Positions 14,835 to 22,907 of a DNA stretch of 26,244 bases are shown piece by piece. A program made the position numbers and the translations under genes. How positions within the stretch are numbered: position 1 is the first letter of the stretch; each line of letters opens with the position of its first letter. Under the pieces are notes generated by a model. It made no database searches. It had not been told where the DNA came from and saw only the letters and a list, made by a program, of their open reading frames with translations. The stretch spans positions 1 through 26,244 of the forward strand of contig CAAGNL010000353.1 of assembly GCA_900771305.1 (NCBI GenBank), read 5' to 3'. Origin of the DNA: Kiritimatiellia bacterium. GTDB lineage: Bacteria; Verrucomicrobiota; Kiritimatiellia; RFP12; UBA1067.

Positions 14835-15533
14835 ATGAAGTTCTGGTTCGGTTCGAAGAAGGAGACGACTCCCGAGGAGGCCCCGCAGACTGTTGCGGAG
14901 CCTGTGGCTTCTGCGCCCAGTGAGCCCGTCGCAGACGAATCGTCGACCAGACAGATTTCCACCCCCGCTCCGCGTCTTGGGGAGGTTCCCCAGCAGGCGG
15001 TTGGCGTTGACACCGCGCAGCCTCTTCAGCCCGCCACGACCCTTGTTCGCCCCCAGGCCAACCAGAAGGTCCTCTACTACCAGTTGATGAACGGCCTTTA
15101 TGACGCCGTTCTCATCCTGGACGACAACGGGCACATCGTCGACTGCAACAACCGTGTCGAGACCGTTCTGGGCTACAATCGGGACGAAATGTGGGACATG
15201 CCCGTCTCAGACGTCGTCAAGGGCATTGGTCCCCAGATCTTCCAGCAGATGAAGGACGCCCTCCACGGCAATCACCAGGTGCTGATCAACGCCAAGTGCA
15301 CGCGCAAGGATGGCGTCGGATTCCAGGGCGAGATCGGCGTGTGCATCATGCACCTCACCCGTGGCGAGAACCTCGTCTTTACCATCCGCAACGTCGAAAA
15401 GCGCATCGCGGCCATGCGTGAACAGCTCCTCAAGGAGCTCAAACCGAGTACGACGGCTGCGGAACCCGCGAAGCCGCGCCTCGTCCTGAAGAAGGTCGCG
15501 TACCCCGCGGCTCCCGCCGCCCCGCAGGCCTAA
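14835..15533 (+). CDS. Single PAS-domain protein without output domain
   Basis: This 232-residue cytoplasmic protein has an Ala/Pro/Glu-rich N-terminal tail (about 10-75), a PAS fold (about 80-188), and a short C-terminal tail ending in Pro/Ala. PAS hallmarks are LYDAVLILDDNGHIVDCNNR, VETVLGYNRDEMWDMPVSD and, after a KDG turn, FTIRNVEKR. No kinase, cyclase, HTH or methyl-accepting domain follows. A signal adaptor or partner-binding role is possible. It is the only plus-strand gene and is divergent from the HU/zinc-ribbon gene, which also has Ala/Pro-rich low-complexity segments. Convergent with the nitrilase gene, 17 nt apart. Confidence 0.82.
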   Translation: MKFWFGSKKETTPEEAPQTVAEPVASAPSEPVADESSTRQISTPAPRLGEVPQQAVGVDTAQPLQPATTLVRPQANQKVLYYQLMNGLYDAVLILDDNGHIVDCNNRVETVLGYNRDEMWDMPVSDVVKGIGPQIFQQMKDALHGNHQVLINAKCTRKDGVGFQGEIGVCIMHLTRGENLVFTIRNVEKRIAAMREQLLKELKPSTTAAEPAKPRLVLKKVAYPAAPAAPQA

Positions 15534-15550
15534 AGCCCCCCCCCAGTCGA

Positions 15551-16906
15551 TCAACGGCGGGGACCGTATTCCTGCTTCTTGTAGAGCTCCGGGCGGCTTT
15601 CGTCCAGATAGAGTTCGTAGGGATCACCCTGTCCCGCCCCAACGGAGAGCCAGAACGTCCTCTTGCGCTCGTTGAGGTCCAGGTCCGCCCAGGCGAATCC
15701 GTTGTCTTCGAACGTCTTCACCTTCCAGGTTCCATCGCGGTCGATGATGCCATTGGGGAGATGCCCCTGCCGCATCGCGACCAGGAACGGGATGCCGATG
15801 TCGATCGCACGCGCGGGGAACGTGATCTCCACATGGTCGGGCGCACAGCCCGCCAACGGGAAGAGAATCAGCTCCGCCCCCTTCCGCCGCAGGAACTTGG
15901 CAGTCTCCGAGAACCAGTTGTCCCAGCAGGTCAGGCATCCGACTCGACCGAAATCAAGGTCGAAGACCCCGAAGTCGTCGCCCGGCAGCAAGCCCATCTG
16001 ATATTCGCCGCATGTGAGCGTCGTCTTGCGGTAGACGCCCACCAACTCGCCCTTCCGGTCCACAATGAACGTGGAATTGTGGCAGGTGTTCTCCGCGGAA
16101 CGCTCGCGGATGCACATCGCAATGTACGTGTGGTACATCTTCGCATAGCGGGCGGCCAGCGCGAAGGATGGCCCCCCGGGAATCCGCTCGGCCGTGAGCT
16201 CGGGGCACGGCGACCCCGTATCCGTGAATGTCTCGGCGAAGAGGATGATGTCAGGCCTTTCGACGTGCGCGAAGATGTTGGTCAGCGTCGTCTCGATCTG
16301 ACCCAGACGTCCCTTGATCGTCTCCTCGGGCGTCTTCCAGCAACGGAATCCCCGCTCGTGGGGATTCCCGACCACGCAGCGAACCATCCGCGGTTTCGGG
16401 CGAGCCACCCCTTCAAGCTTGACGTCTGAGATCTTCGCCGTCATCGCATGCCACTTGCCGATGAACTCAACCGTCACGGAGTCGCATCCCTCCGGTGCGG
16501 AATAGGTCTCGTCAAACAGACGGACGACCTTGCCACCCTCGCGCTTGTCCGTGTAGGTAATGAAGTCCTTCTGGAAGAAGGCCCCCTTCCGCTTCAAACC
16601 ATCCCTGGGGAAGTTCCACGTCACGTACATCATCAGGTCATTGAAGACCTGGTCGCCCGCCTGATCAAGACTGATCTCCGCCCGCGCGGTGAATCGAACG
16701 CCCCCCTTCGCGGGGTCAATCGGCTGCGTCCGCGTCCACCAGCCGCAGGAGCGTCTCGAGGGGATGCGCAGTTCAAGCGTCCCTCCCTCCAGCGTCCGAC
16801 CGGTTGCCGGATCCGGCGACAGCTTCGCGCTCTGCAAGTCCCACCCTTCTCCCAGGGCGGCCATGGAGAGGATCGCAAGGAATGTCGCCAGACCCAACAA
16901 TCTCAT
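15551..16906 (-). CDS. Secreted carbon-nitrogen hydrolase (nitrilase superfamily) with N-terminal beta domain
   Basis: This 451-residue protein starts with a signal peptide (MRLLGLATFLAILSMAALGE). Residues about 22-165 look like a beta-sandwich or carbohydrate-binding-like domain. The nitrilase domain spans about 174-430 and has a complete Glu-Lys-Cys triad: Glu225 in ILFAETF, Lys294 in VYRKTTLTCGEY, and Cys327 in CLTCWDNWF. It probably hydrolyses an amide or nitrile outside the cytoplasm; the substrate is unknown. The ATG at 16906 has GAGGTG 6 nt upstream and lies 10 nt after the GH97 stop, so it is likely co-transcribed with that glycosidase. A role in removing N-acyl or amide groups from glycans is only suggested by context. 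Confidence 0.86.
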   Translation of the reverse strand: MRLLGLATFLAILSMAALGEGWDLQSAKLSPDPATGRTLEGGTLELRIPSRRSCGWWTRTQPIDPAKGGVRFTARAEISLDQAGDQVFNDLMMYVTWNFPRDGLKRKGAFFQKDFITYTDKREGGKVVRLFDETYSAPEGCDSVTVEFIGKWHAMTAKISDVKLEGVARPKPRMVRCVVGNPHERGFRCWKTPEETIKGRLGQIETTLTNIFAHVERPDIILFAETFTDTGSPCPELTAERIPGGPSFALAARYAKMYHTYIAMCIRERSAENTCHNSTFIVDRKGELVGVYRKTTLTCGEYQMGLLPGDDFGVFDLDFGRVGCLTCWDNWFSETAKFLRRKGAELILFPLAGCAPDHVEITFPARAIDIGIPFLVAMRQGHLPNGIIDRDGTWKVKTFEDNGFAWADLDLNERKRTFWLSVGAGQGDPYELYLDESRPELYKKQEYGPRR

Positions 16907-16916
16907 ATCCGACACC

Positions 16917-18917
16917 TCACTTCTTCTGATCGAAGATGACGACCGCGCCGCCTTCGCGGGCGATCTTGAGCGCAAGCCTGCCGTCACGCGTCACGGTCTG
17001 ACGGCTCTCCACCAGGTCCGTGGCGTCCTCGTTGGCCTTCGGTCCATCCAGATAGAGCGCCGCGTTCCACGTCCCGTCCTTCGGCAGGAAACTCAACGGG
17101 ATCTCAACCGAGGGAACCTCCTGCACGCCGAGGACGACGAGGTACACGCGGCCATCAAACGCCTCGCGCGCCACGCAGTACGACTCGCCGATAGCGCCGG
17201 AAATCGGCGTGGTGTTCCTCCAGACGGTCGGGAGATTCCTCAGCGCCTCGACTCCCTTCGCACCGCGATAGCGCTCCGGCCAGTCGCAGACCGTCGTCAG
17301 GGGCGAATCATAGGCGATGCAGAGCCCGATTTCGTGGGCGCGCGTGCCGATGACCTCCGCCCAGATTGGACGACGATCCTGCTCGTCGCCGTAGCGGTGG
17401 CCCTTCTTGGCCTGGGGAACGAAGTTCTCCGAATGGACGTTTCCGAATCCGCCCGGCGTGAAGTCGCCCGGCCCCAGCAGGAAGCGGGTATACGGCAGCG
17501 TCGCCGTGTGGACGGGCGTGATGTCCGAAGCGAACTTGGTCATTTCATTGCCGCGGATCCCCTCGCGGGTGATCTGGTTCGGCCACGTGCGGTTCATACC
17601 CGTCGGCTTGAACGCACCATGGTAGTTGACCATGAGGTGGTGGCGGGCCGCAGCGCGGATGGTGCTTTCATACCACCGCACCATCCACTGGTCCTGACGG
17701 TCGAGGAAGTCGATCTTGACCCCTTTCACGCCCCACTTCTCGAGATTCGCGAACGTTTCCTCCACGCCGTTGTCGTGCAGGGCCTCCCAGTGGAGCCACA
17801 CCCAGATGCCGACGCCCTTCTCCTTCGCGTGGGCGATGATTTTGTGGAGGTCAAAGCCCTTACGGATCTTGATCGGCACGTCGGGACCGTGATTTGGGCG
17901 CCGCGCCCAGCCATACCAGCCGCCGTCGATCGTGTGGTACTTCCATCCCATCTCCGCGGCGAAGTCCACGAGCTTGATCGTGAGCTCGGTCGAGAGAGAA
18001 TTATTGGAATCGACCCACCAGTCCCAGCTTGACGCACCCGGCACAACCCAGCTGAAGTCGAGCGACGGGTCTGGCGGTGGATTGAGGTTCGAGATGATGT
18101 CGTTGCGGTTCAACAGGTCGATGTCGGAATCGGCGCAGATCATCACGCGCCACGGGCTCGCCGCCGGCGTCATGCGAATCACCGCGACGTCGGGCGCGCA
18201 GGCATTCGATCTCGGGAGCGGCGTGAGAGCCGCTTCGAGGGTCGCCGCGCCCGGCTTCTGCCCCTTCGCGGGAACGCGGTAGTAGATGCCCGCCCAGTTC
18301 GTGAGGTCGGCCTCGCAGAGCGCCACGCGCTGGCCACCGACGTTTACGATCGCCGGCATGCCAATCAGTTCCTTCGCGCCGATTGCCGCAATCTTGCGGT
18401 TCCTGAAGTCGCATTCCTGCGACGAAACCCAGTTTCCGTAGCTCGTGAACCAGCCGTCCACGCCTTCGGGGAAGCGCCACTCGGTGGACTCGCCCCGCAG
18501 CTGGAAACCATCGAAGCCATCCTGCTCGGGAATCACATAGCGGAACGCGACGCCTTCATTGTAGGCGCGGAAGACGAGCGTCATCCGCCGTCCCTCGGCG
18601 TCGTCGAGCGCCATCTCCAGTTCATTCGCGTGGTCGCGCACGGTCTCCTTCTTGTAGAGACGCGTCGTCCACGTCGCATCAAGAGACCTGCGCTTCACGT
18701 CCCTGACCCGGAAACCGCGCCAAGGCTTCTGTCCGATGAAGTCAAGCCCCAGCCGCGAGGGCAGCACCAGATCGACGCCCTTCCGGGCCAGCGACCAGGC
18801 AGGCGCCCCCTCCCCATTCACGGTCACCTTCAGCGTGCCGTCCGGAGAGACGAGCGTCTCCGCGGCAACGAGCGCGCCGGCAAAGGCCAGCAGTCCGAGT
18901 GTCATGAGCTTCTTCAT
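16917..18917 (-). CDS. Glycoside hydrolase family 97 (alpha-glucosidase/alpha-galactosidase type)
   Basis: This 666-residue exported enzyme has a signal peptide (1-19, cleaved near LVAAE), an N-terminal beta-supersandwich domain (about 20-285), a TIM barrel (about 290-560) and a C-terminal beta domain. GH97 landmarks are DGGWYGW (331-337), GVKGVKIDFLDR with Asp403, and NYHGAFKPTG...REGIRGNE with Glu452 and Glu458. Asp403 in the KIDF position corresponds to the nucleophile of retaining GH97 members (alpha-galactosidase-like), unlike inverting SusB. This assignment is inferred. AGAGGA lies 8 nt before the ATG. It lies 22 nt after the flavodiiron gene and immediately before the secreted nitrilase gene. 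Confidence 0.93.
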   Translation of the reverse strand: MKKLMTLGLLAFAGALVAAETLVSPDGTLKVTVNGEGAPAWSLARKGVDLVLPSRLGLDFIGQKPWRGFRVRDVKRRSLDATWTTRLYKKETVRDHANELEMALDDAEGRRMTLVFRAYNEGVAFRYVIPEQDGFDGFQLRGESTEWRFPEGVDGWFTSYGNWVSSQECDFRNRKIAAIGAKELIGMPAIVNVGGQRVALCEADLTNWAGIYYRVPAKGQKPGAATLEAALTPLPRSNACAPDVAVIRMTPAASPWRVMICADSDIDLLNRNDIISNLNPPPDPSLDFSWVVPGASSWDWWVDSNNSLSTELTIKLVDFAAEMGWKYHTIDGGWYGWARRPNHGPDVPIKIRKGFDLHKIIAHAKEKGVGIWVWLHWEALHDNGVEETFANLEKWGVKGVKIDFLDRQDQWMVRWYESTIRAAARHHLMVNYHGAFKPTGMNRTWPNQITREGIRGNEMTKFASDITPVHTATLPYTRFLLGPGDFTPGGFGNVHSENFVPQAKKGHRYGDEQDRRPIWAEVIGTRAHEIGLCIAYDSPLTTVCDWPERYRGAKGVEALRNLPTVWRNTTPISGAIGESYCVAREAFDGRVYLVVLGVQEVPSVEIPLSFLPKDGTWNAALYLDGPKANEDATDLVESRQTVTRDGRLALKIAREGGAVVIFDQKK

Positions 18918-18939
18918 CGAACAGTCCTCTGAGTGATTT

Positions 18940-20121
18940 TTACTTGAGCAGCTCGTCCGCGAGCGCGGCGAGTTTCGCCTCGGAATCGACGTTGAGCGCG
19001 GAGACCACCGTCACAGTGTTCTCGCAGAAGGTGATTCCCTTCGATTTCCCGAACATGCCCTTCATGACCTTCGCGGCCATCGGAGCCCAGCTGCCGTTCT
19101 CGATGAATCCGACCAGACGGTTCTGGTAGTTGCGCTCGGTGAGATGGTCGATGAACGTGCGCATGAACGGGAAGATGTCCCCGTTGTAGGTTGTCGTCGC
19201 GAGCACGAGCTTGCCGTAGCGGAACGCGTCCTCCACCGCCTCCGGCATGTCGTCGCGGGCGAGATCGCTGCAGGCCACCTTCGGGCATCCCTTTGCGAGG
19301 AGCAGTTCCTTGAGCTTCAGCGCGGCGGCCTTCGTGTGGCCGTAGACGCTCGTGTAGGCGATGCAGACGCCCTCGCTCTCCACGCCGTAGGAGCTCCAGG
19401 TGTCGTACTGCTTCACGGCGTGGCCGATCTCCTCCGCCGTCGTGAGAATCGGACCATGGAGCGGCAGCACCTTCTCGATTTGAAGTCCAGCGGCCTTCTT
19501 GAGGAGAGCCTGCACCTGCGGACCATACTTGCCCACGATGCCGATGTAGTAACGGCGGGCCTCGCAGTCCCAGCCCTCCGGATCCTCGACGTCGTTCGCG
19601 CCGAACTTGCCGAATCCATCCGCCGAGAAAAGCGCCTTCTCCGCAACGTCATATGTCACGATGACCTCGGGCCAGTGGACCATCGGCGCGGCGACGAACG
19701 CGAGCGTGTGCGAACCGACGGCCAGCGTGTCCCCCTCCTTCACCACGAGACGGCGATCGGCGAACTCCGTTCCGAAGAAATTCTTCATCATGCGGAACGC
19801 CTGCGCGGAGGAGACGACCGTCGTGCCCGGATTCGCCTCGAGGAACTTCGCGATGCAGGCCGAATGGTCCGGCTCCATATGCTGCACAATCAGGTAGTCG
19901 GGAGCCTTGTCGCCGAGGATCCCCTTGATGTTCGCCTGCCAGGCCTCGAAGAAGCGCGCATCGACGGTGTCCATCACCGCGGTCTTCTCTCCACCGAGAA
20001 TCACATAGCTGTTGTACGCCATGCCCAGCGGAACGACATACTGCCCCTCGAAAAGGTCAATGTCGTGGTCGTTCACGCCAACATACTTGATGGCATCCGT
20101 GATGTCCTTCTGAATCTCCAT
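18940..20121 (-). CDS. FprA-family A-type flavodiiron protein
   Basis: This 393-residue cytoplasmic protein reduces O2 to water and/or NO to N2O, protecting anaerobes. The beta-lactamase-like domain carries diiron ligands His81, Glu83 and Asp85 in HMEPDH, His149 in MVHWPE, Asp168 in FSADGFG and His222 in LHGP. A flavodoxin domain starts at about 250 (YTSVYGHTKAAA) and binds FMN through TTTYNGDIFP. No rubredoxin domain is fused, so an external electron donor is needed. AGAGGTA lies 8 nt before the ATG. It sits between two glycosidase genes, 22 nt upstream of GH97, with a 7-bp repeat array just upstream. O2 versus NO preference is not visible. Confidence 0.94.
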   Translation of the reverse strand: MEIQKDITDAIKYVGVNDHDIDLFEGQYVVPLGMAYNSYVILGGEKTAVMDTVDARFFEAWQANIKGILGDKAPDYLIVQHMEPDHSACIAKFLEANPGTTVVSSAQAFRMMKNFFGTEFADRRLVVKEGDTLAVGSHTLAFVAAPMVHWPEVIVTYDVAEKALFSADGFGKFGANDVEDPEGWDCEARRYYIGIVGKYGPQVQALLKKAAGLQIEKVLPLHGPILTTAEEIGHAVKQYDTWSSYGVESEGVCIAYTSVYGHTKAAALKLKELLLAKGCPKVACSDLARDDMPEAVEDAFRYGKLVLATTTYNGDIFPFMRTFIDHLTERNYQNRLVGFIENGSWAPMAAKVMKGMFGKSKGITFCENTVTVVSALNVDSEAKLAALADELLK

Positions 20122-20136
20122 TTTCTTTTACCTCTG

Positions 20137-20192
20137 CTGAATCCTTGTACCTGAAACTTTGAACCTTGAACTTTGAACTTTAACCTTGAACT
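20137..20192. repeat. Degenerate 7-bp tandem repeat, TTTGAAC/CTTGAAC
   Basis: Seven-nucleotide units with a TTGAAC core, CTGAAAC, TTTGAAC, CTTGAAC, TTTGAAC, a 6-nt TTTAAC and CTTGAAC, run from about 20151 to the GH78-like stop at 20191-20193, with degenerate units from 20137. The array fills most of the 69-nt gap before the flavodiiron gene. The TGAAC core and position match the array at 1871-1940. Confidence 0.75.
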
Positions 20193-22359
20193 ACTTCGCG
20201 CAAAACGCATGCGTTCCCGCTACCAGCGTCTTCGACGTCGCTCCCCAGGCGAAATTCGCCGCCGCGCCCTGTGGAACCGTCAACCTGACGACCAACCCCG
20301 CAGAGGTGCGATCCCAGCGCAGGATGACGTCTCCGTACGGCGTCGGGACAACGCCCTCCGCCCATGCCAGGCCTCCTGTCTGCGGCTTGACGGAGAAGGT
20401 CCTGAAACCAGGTTCCGTCGGCACAACGCCAAGCACATAGGACGAGAAGAGTCCGCCAATCGCCGTGTCGGGATGGGATTCATCGCCCCACCCCTTCCGG
20501 ATCAACCCCATGCACTCGGTCACCGTGAGCGCCCCCTGCCAGGACGGATCAAGCAGCTTGTACCAATTGTGGGCCTCAAGCATCTGATGCGCCCCTTCCG
20601 TGTCGCCATATTCGAAACGGCCGCGCGCGGCGAGCGCCTGGAATTTTCCATGACGATGATACCGCAGCTGCGGCATCACTCGAGCCGCCTCGTCGGGCGT
20701 CGTGAAGCCAACGGCAAGCGCCAGCGAGTTGCCCTCCTTGGACCAGGACCGGTCCTCGAAGGACTGGATGAAATACCCCTTCTCCGCATCCCAGAAGCGC
20801 GTCCGCAGAAGCTTGGCGAGCTTCTCCGCGCCCGTGCGCCAGTTTGCGGCCTCCGCCGGCGTGCCGAAGCGGTCCGCAAGCGCCGCGGCATCCACGTATG
20901 TTTTCCACAGGAGCACGTGCATATAGGAGCGGTGGTGCAGCGAGGTGGAACCGAATGTGAGGCCCGCCGCGCCCTTGCAGGTCTCCTTGCGCTGCTCGAA
21001 GAGTCCCGTCTCGGGATCCTGGTGTTTCGCGAGGTATCCCATCAGCGCGCGGACGTCCGGATAGACGCCACGCAGAGTCTCCTCGTCCGCGGTATAAAGG
21101 TAATAGTCGTAGGCGACGGGGATGAACCATGCTGCGAATTCGTCCGAGCCGAACGGACCATAATCGCCGTCCGGCGGACGCACGCCGCGCTCCGCGTAGG
21201 GCGAGGCATGCGTGTACCCCGCCGGCGTGCGGTTGAACGCCAGCATCTTCACATTGCCAGTCATATAGGGCGACTGCGGACCGAAACCGTAGAAGAGATT
21301 CCGCTCGGCCCACCAGAGATCTCCGCTCCAGATCAGGCGGTCACGCTTCGCGCCGTCGGCCGTGTACGGCAGCGTGCGGGCGAAGTCCCAGTCGTCGAGA
21401 TTCATCAGATCCTGTCCGGCAACGGACATCGACCGGATCACTGGCCAGCTTTCCTTCGGCACTGAGAAGCCGATCCGCTCCCCCTTCTTCACGGCGACTT
21501 TCAGTGTTCGCACGGAGTTTGTCGCGCTCTGCACGACGGCCTCGCGGCGGTTGCCGACAAGGATCTCGAACCGCCCCATGGGGAAATGAGGGTTCGCATC
21601 GAACTCATAGGCGATTTCAAACATGCCGTCCGCGGGCGCGGCCTTCCGGCACCACACATCGGCAGCGGCCTGTTCGAGTTTGCGAGGCAGGATCCAGCCA
21701 CCAACTCTCTTCCAGGCGTCGTGGTTCGGGAAGCTCGCGATCTGGCAGGTCCACACACTGATGTCCCACAGGCGCGTGAGACGATCATCGGAGCAGGAGA
21801 AGGAACCACGGCGCGGCTCGGTCGAGAAGACCTCGGCGTTTTCGATCTCAATTGAATCGAGCGTCACGCTGCCGGGCGTGTCGAGCTGCACGCGCACATA
21901 GCGCTCCTGCCCCTGGATGAGCGGCGCGACGAACTGCCCGTCACGACCGATGTGGTAGATTTCATGCCGGTTGATGTTGCCCGGCAGAACGGGGATGTCG
22001 AAGGTCGGCCCCAGATAGCGTGCGCTCGTCTCGCGCCAGAAGCAGCCCCGCTCACCGAGGCCGTCCGGATGGTTTGCGTAGGCCAGACGCAGAACGGGCG
22101 CCCCCTCCTGTGTCGTCACGTGGAACACGGCATAGCCACCCACGCTCTTCGCGCCAAAGTCCAATGCGAGGACAGGCTTCTCTCCCTTCCCATCCCAGGA
22201 AATCGTACAGGTCTTCCCGTCATTTCGCGCAAAGAGTCCATCTGGCGTGGAAATGGACCCCTTCGAGTATCGAACGGCGACAGGAGCGGCCCCCTGAGCC
22301 ACCAGGGCGCAGGTTGTTCCCAGCAAGAGAACGGGCAGTGCTTTCAGTGATTTCCTCAT
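20191..22359 (-). CDS. Exported GH78-like alpha-L-rhamnosidase
   Basis: This 722-residue protein has a signal peptide (SLKALPVLLLGTTCALVAQG), beta-sandwich modules (about 25-185), an (alpha/alpha)6 barrel (about 186-630), and a C-terminal beta domain starting near GFRTFSVKPQ. GH78-type signatures are DGAKRDRLIWSGD (335-347), GPFGSDEFAAWF, and WGDESHPDTAIGGLFSSYVLG. Between Trp203 and about 320 is an extra beta-rich stretch before the DGAKRDR motif, larger than I expect. The ATG at 22359 has no Shine-Dalgarno sequence, and a -10 box lies 15 nt upstream, suggesting a very short leader. Substrate could be rhamnosyl or a related sugar; family assignment is from motifs only. Confidence 0.85.
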   Translation of the reverse strand: MRKSLKALPVLLLGTTCALVAQGAAPVAVRYSKGSISTPDGLFARNDGKTCTISWDGKGEKPVLALDFGAKSVGGYAVFHVTTQEGAPVLRLAYANHPDGLGERGCFWRETSARYLGPTFDIPVLPGNINRHEIYHIGRDGQFVAPLIQGQERYVRVQLDTPGSVTLDSIEIENAEVFSTEPRRGSFSCSDDRLTRLWDISVWTCQIASFPNHDAWKRVGGWILPRKLEQAAADVWCRKAAPADGMFEIAYEFDANPHFPMGRFEILVGNRREAVVQSATNSVRTLKVAVKKGERIGFSVPKESWPVIRSMSVAGQDLMNLDDWDFARTLPYTADGAKRDRLIWSGDLWWAERNLFYGFGPQSPYMTGNVKMLAFNRTPAGYTHASPYAERGVRPPDGDYGPFGSDEFAAWFIPVAYDYYLYTADEETLRGVYPDVRALMGYLAKHQDPETGLFEQRKETCKGAAGLTFGSTSLHHRSYMHVLLWKTYVDAAALADRFGTPAEAANWRTGAEKLAKLLRTRFWDAEKGYFIQSFEDRSWSKEGNSLALAVGFTTPDEAARVMPQLRYHRHGKFQALAARGRFEYGDTEGAHQMLEAHNWYKLLDPSWQGALTVTECMGLIRKGWGDESHPDTAIGGLFSSYVLGVVPTEPGFRTFSVKPQTGGLAWAEGVVPTPYGDVILRWDRTSAGLVVRLTVPQGAAANFAWGATSKTLVAGTHAFCAK

Positions 22360-22374
22360 GTCACGGAGTGCGCG

Positions 22375-22402
22375 AGTATATCAAAAAAAGACTGGCCGCC
22401 AA
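22375..22402 (-). promoter_or_regulatory. Promoter of the GH78-like gene, overlapping a terminator
   Basis: On the minus strand TTGGCG (22402-22397) and TATACT (22380-22375) are 16 nt apart. The -35 hexamer lies inside the HU terminator hairpin and the spacer includes its T-tract. The predicted start near 22368 gives a leader of about 8 nt. Confidence 0.55.
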
Positions 22403-22414
22403 GAGCGACCAGCC
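22383..22414 (-). terminator. Intrinsic terminator of the HU gene
   Basis: On the minus strand GGCTGGTCGC, a 5-nt loop TCTTG and GCGGCCAGTC form a 10-bp stem with two G-T pairs, followed directly by seven T. It lies 25 nt after the HU stop. It also carries the next gene's -35 box. Confidence 0.88.
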
Positions 22415-22439
22415 GTCTTCGCAGTGAAGCAAGTCAGAC

Positions 22440-22757
22440 TTACTTCTTGGCCTTCGGCGGAACGAGAGCGTCCTTCGCGGCCTTCGCGAGGCGGAACTTC
22501 GCGACCTTGCACGCGGGCTTCTTGATCTCAGCGCCGGTCTGCGGATTGCGGACCTTGCGCGCACCCTGCTTCTTGATGAGGAGCTTGCCGAGGCCAGGAA
22601 TGACCCAGCCCTTCTCGTTCTGGCGGGCACCCTCGTACGCGAGCTCGATGAGCTTGTCGTAGATAGCGACGGCCTGAGCCTTCTTGACTTCGCCAGCGGC
22701 GGCGAGCGCGACCATCAGGCCGCTCTTCGTGGTCGGGACCAGTTCTTTCTTAGCCAT
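22440..22757 (-). CDS. HU/IHF-family DNA-binding protein
   Basis: This 105-residue protein has the size of a stand-alone nucleoid protein. It dimerises through N-terminal helices (TTKSGLMVALAAAGEVKKAQ) and bends DNA through the beta-arm containing IPGLGKLLIKKQGARKVRNP (53-72), followed by QTGAEIKKPACKVAKFRLAK. A basic Lys-rich end, PPKAKK, is present. AAGGAA lies 8 nt before the ATG at 22757. It is monocistronic: strong promoter at 22813-22841 and terminator at 22383-22414. It differs from the HU-like domain at 14673-13564, which has a long zinc-ribbon extension. Confidence 0.93.
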   Translation of the reverse strand: MAKKELVPTTKSGLMVALAAAGEVKKAQAVAIYDKLIELAYEGARQNEKGWVIPGLGKLLIKKQGARKVRNPQTGAEIKKPACKVAKFRLAKAAKDALVPPKAKK

Positions 22758-22812
22758 TTTGTTCGTTCCTTTTCGATTGGCGCGAGGGAAGTTTTTCGCT
22801 CGCAACGCCAAT

Positions 22813-22841
22813 AGAATAACGATTTTTCCGTGTATGCGCAA
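22813..22841 (-). promoter_or_regulatory. Sigma70-like promoter of the HU gene
   Basis: On the minus strand TTGCGC (22841-22836), a 17-nt spacer and TATTCT (22818-22813) precede the HU ATG by about 55 nt. The predicted leader is about 50 nt and contains AAGGAA. The -35 sequence is the same as at the pseudopilin gene. Confidence 0.65.
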
Positions 22842-22907
22842 GCGGAAAAGCCGAAAATCCCCATTTTTTTCGCGTGCGCGCCCATGCAGGCGTACACGCA
22901 GCCCATT

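Noticed and set aside
15534..15550. Bidirectional terminator between the PAS and nitrilase genes
   Set aside because: The 17-nt gap has only a C-run and a weak CCCC/GGGG pairing with the downstream gene end; no stem followed by a T-tract on either strand.
22758..22907. Small ORF and hairpin downstream of xerD on the minus strand
   Set aside because: An ATG frame with Cys-rich start runs through the HU promoter into the HU gene in another frame. It lacks a ribosome site and its codons look random. The GCGTG...CACGC hairpin there is followed by A, not T, on the xerD strand, so it is not a standard terminator.
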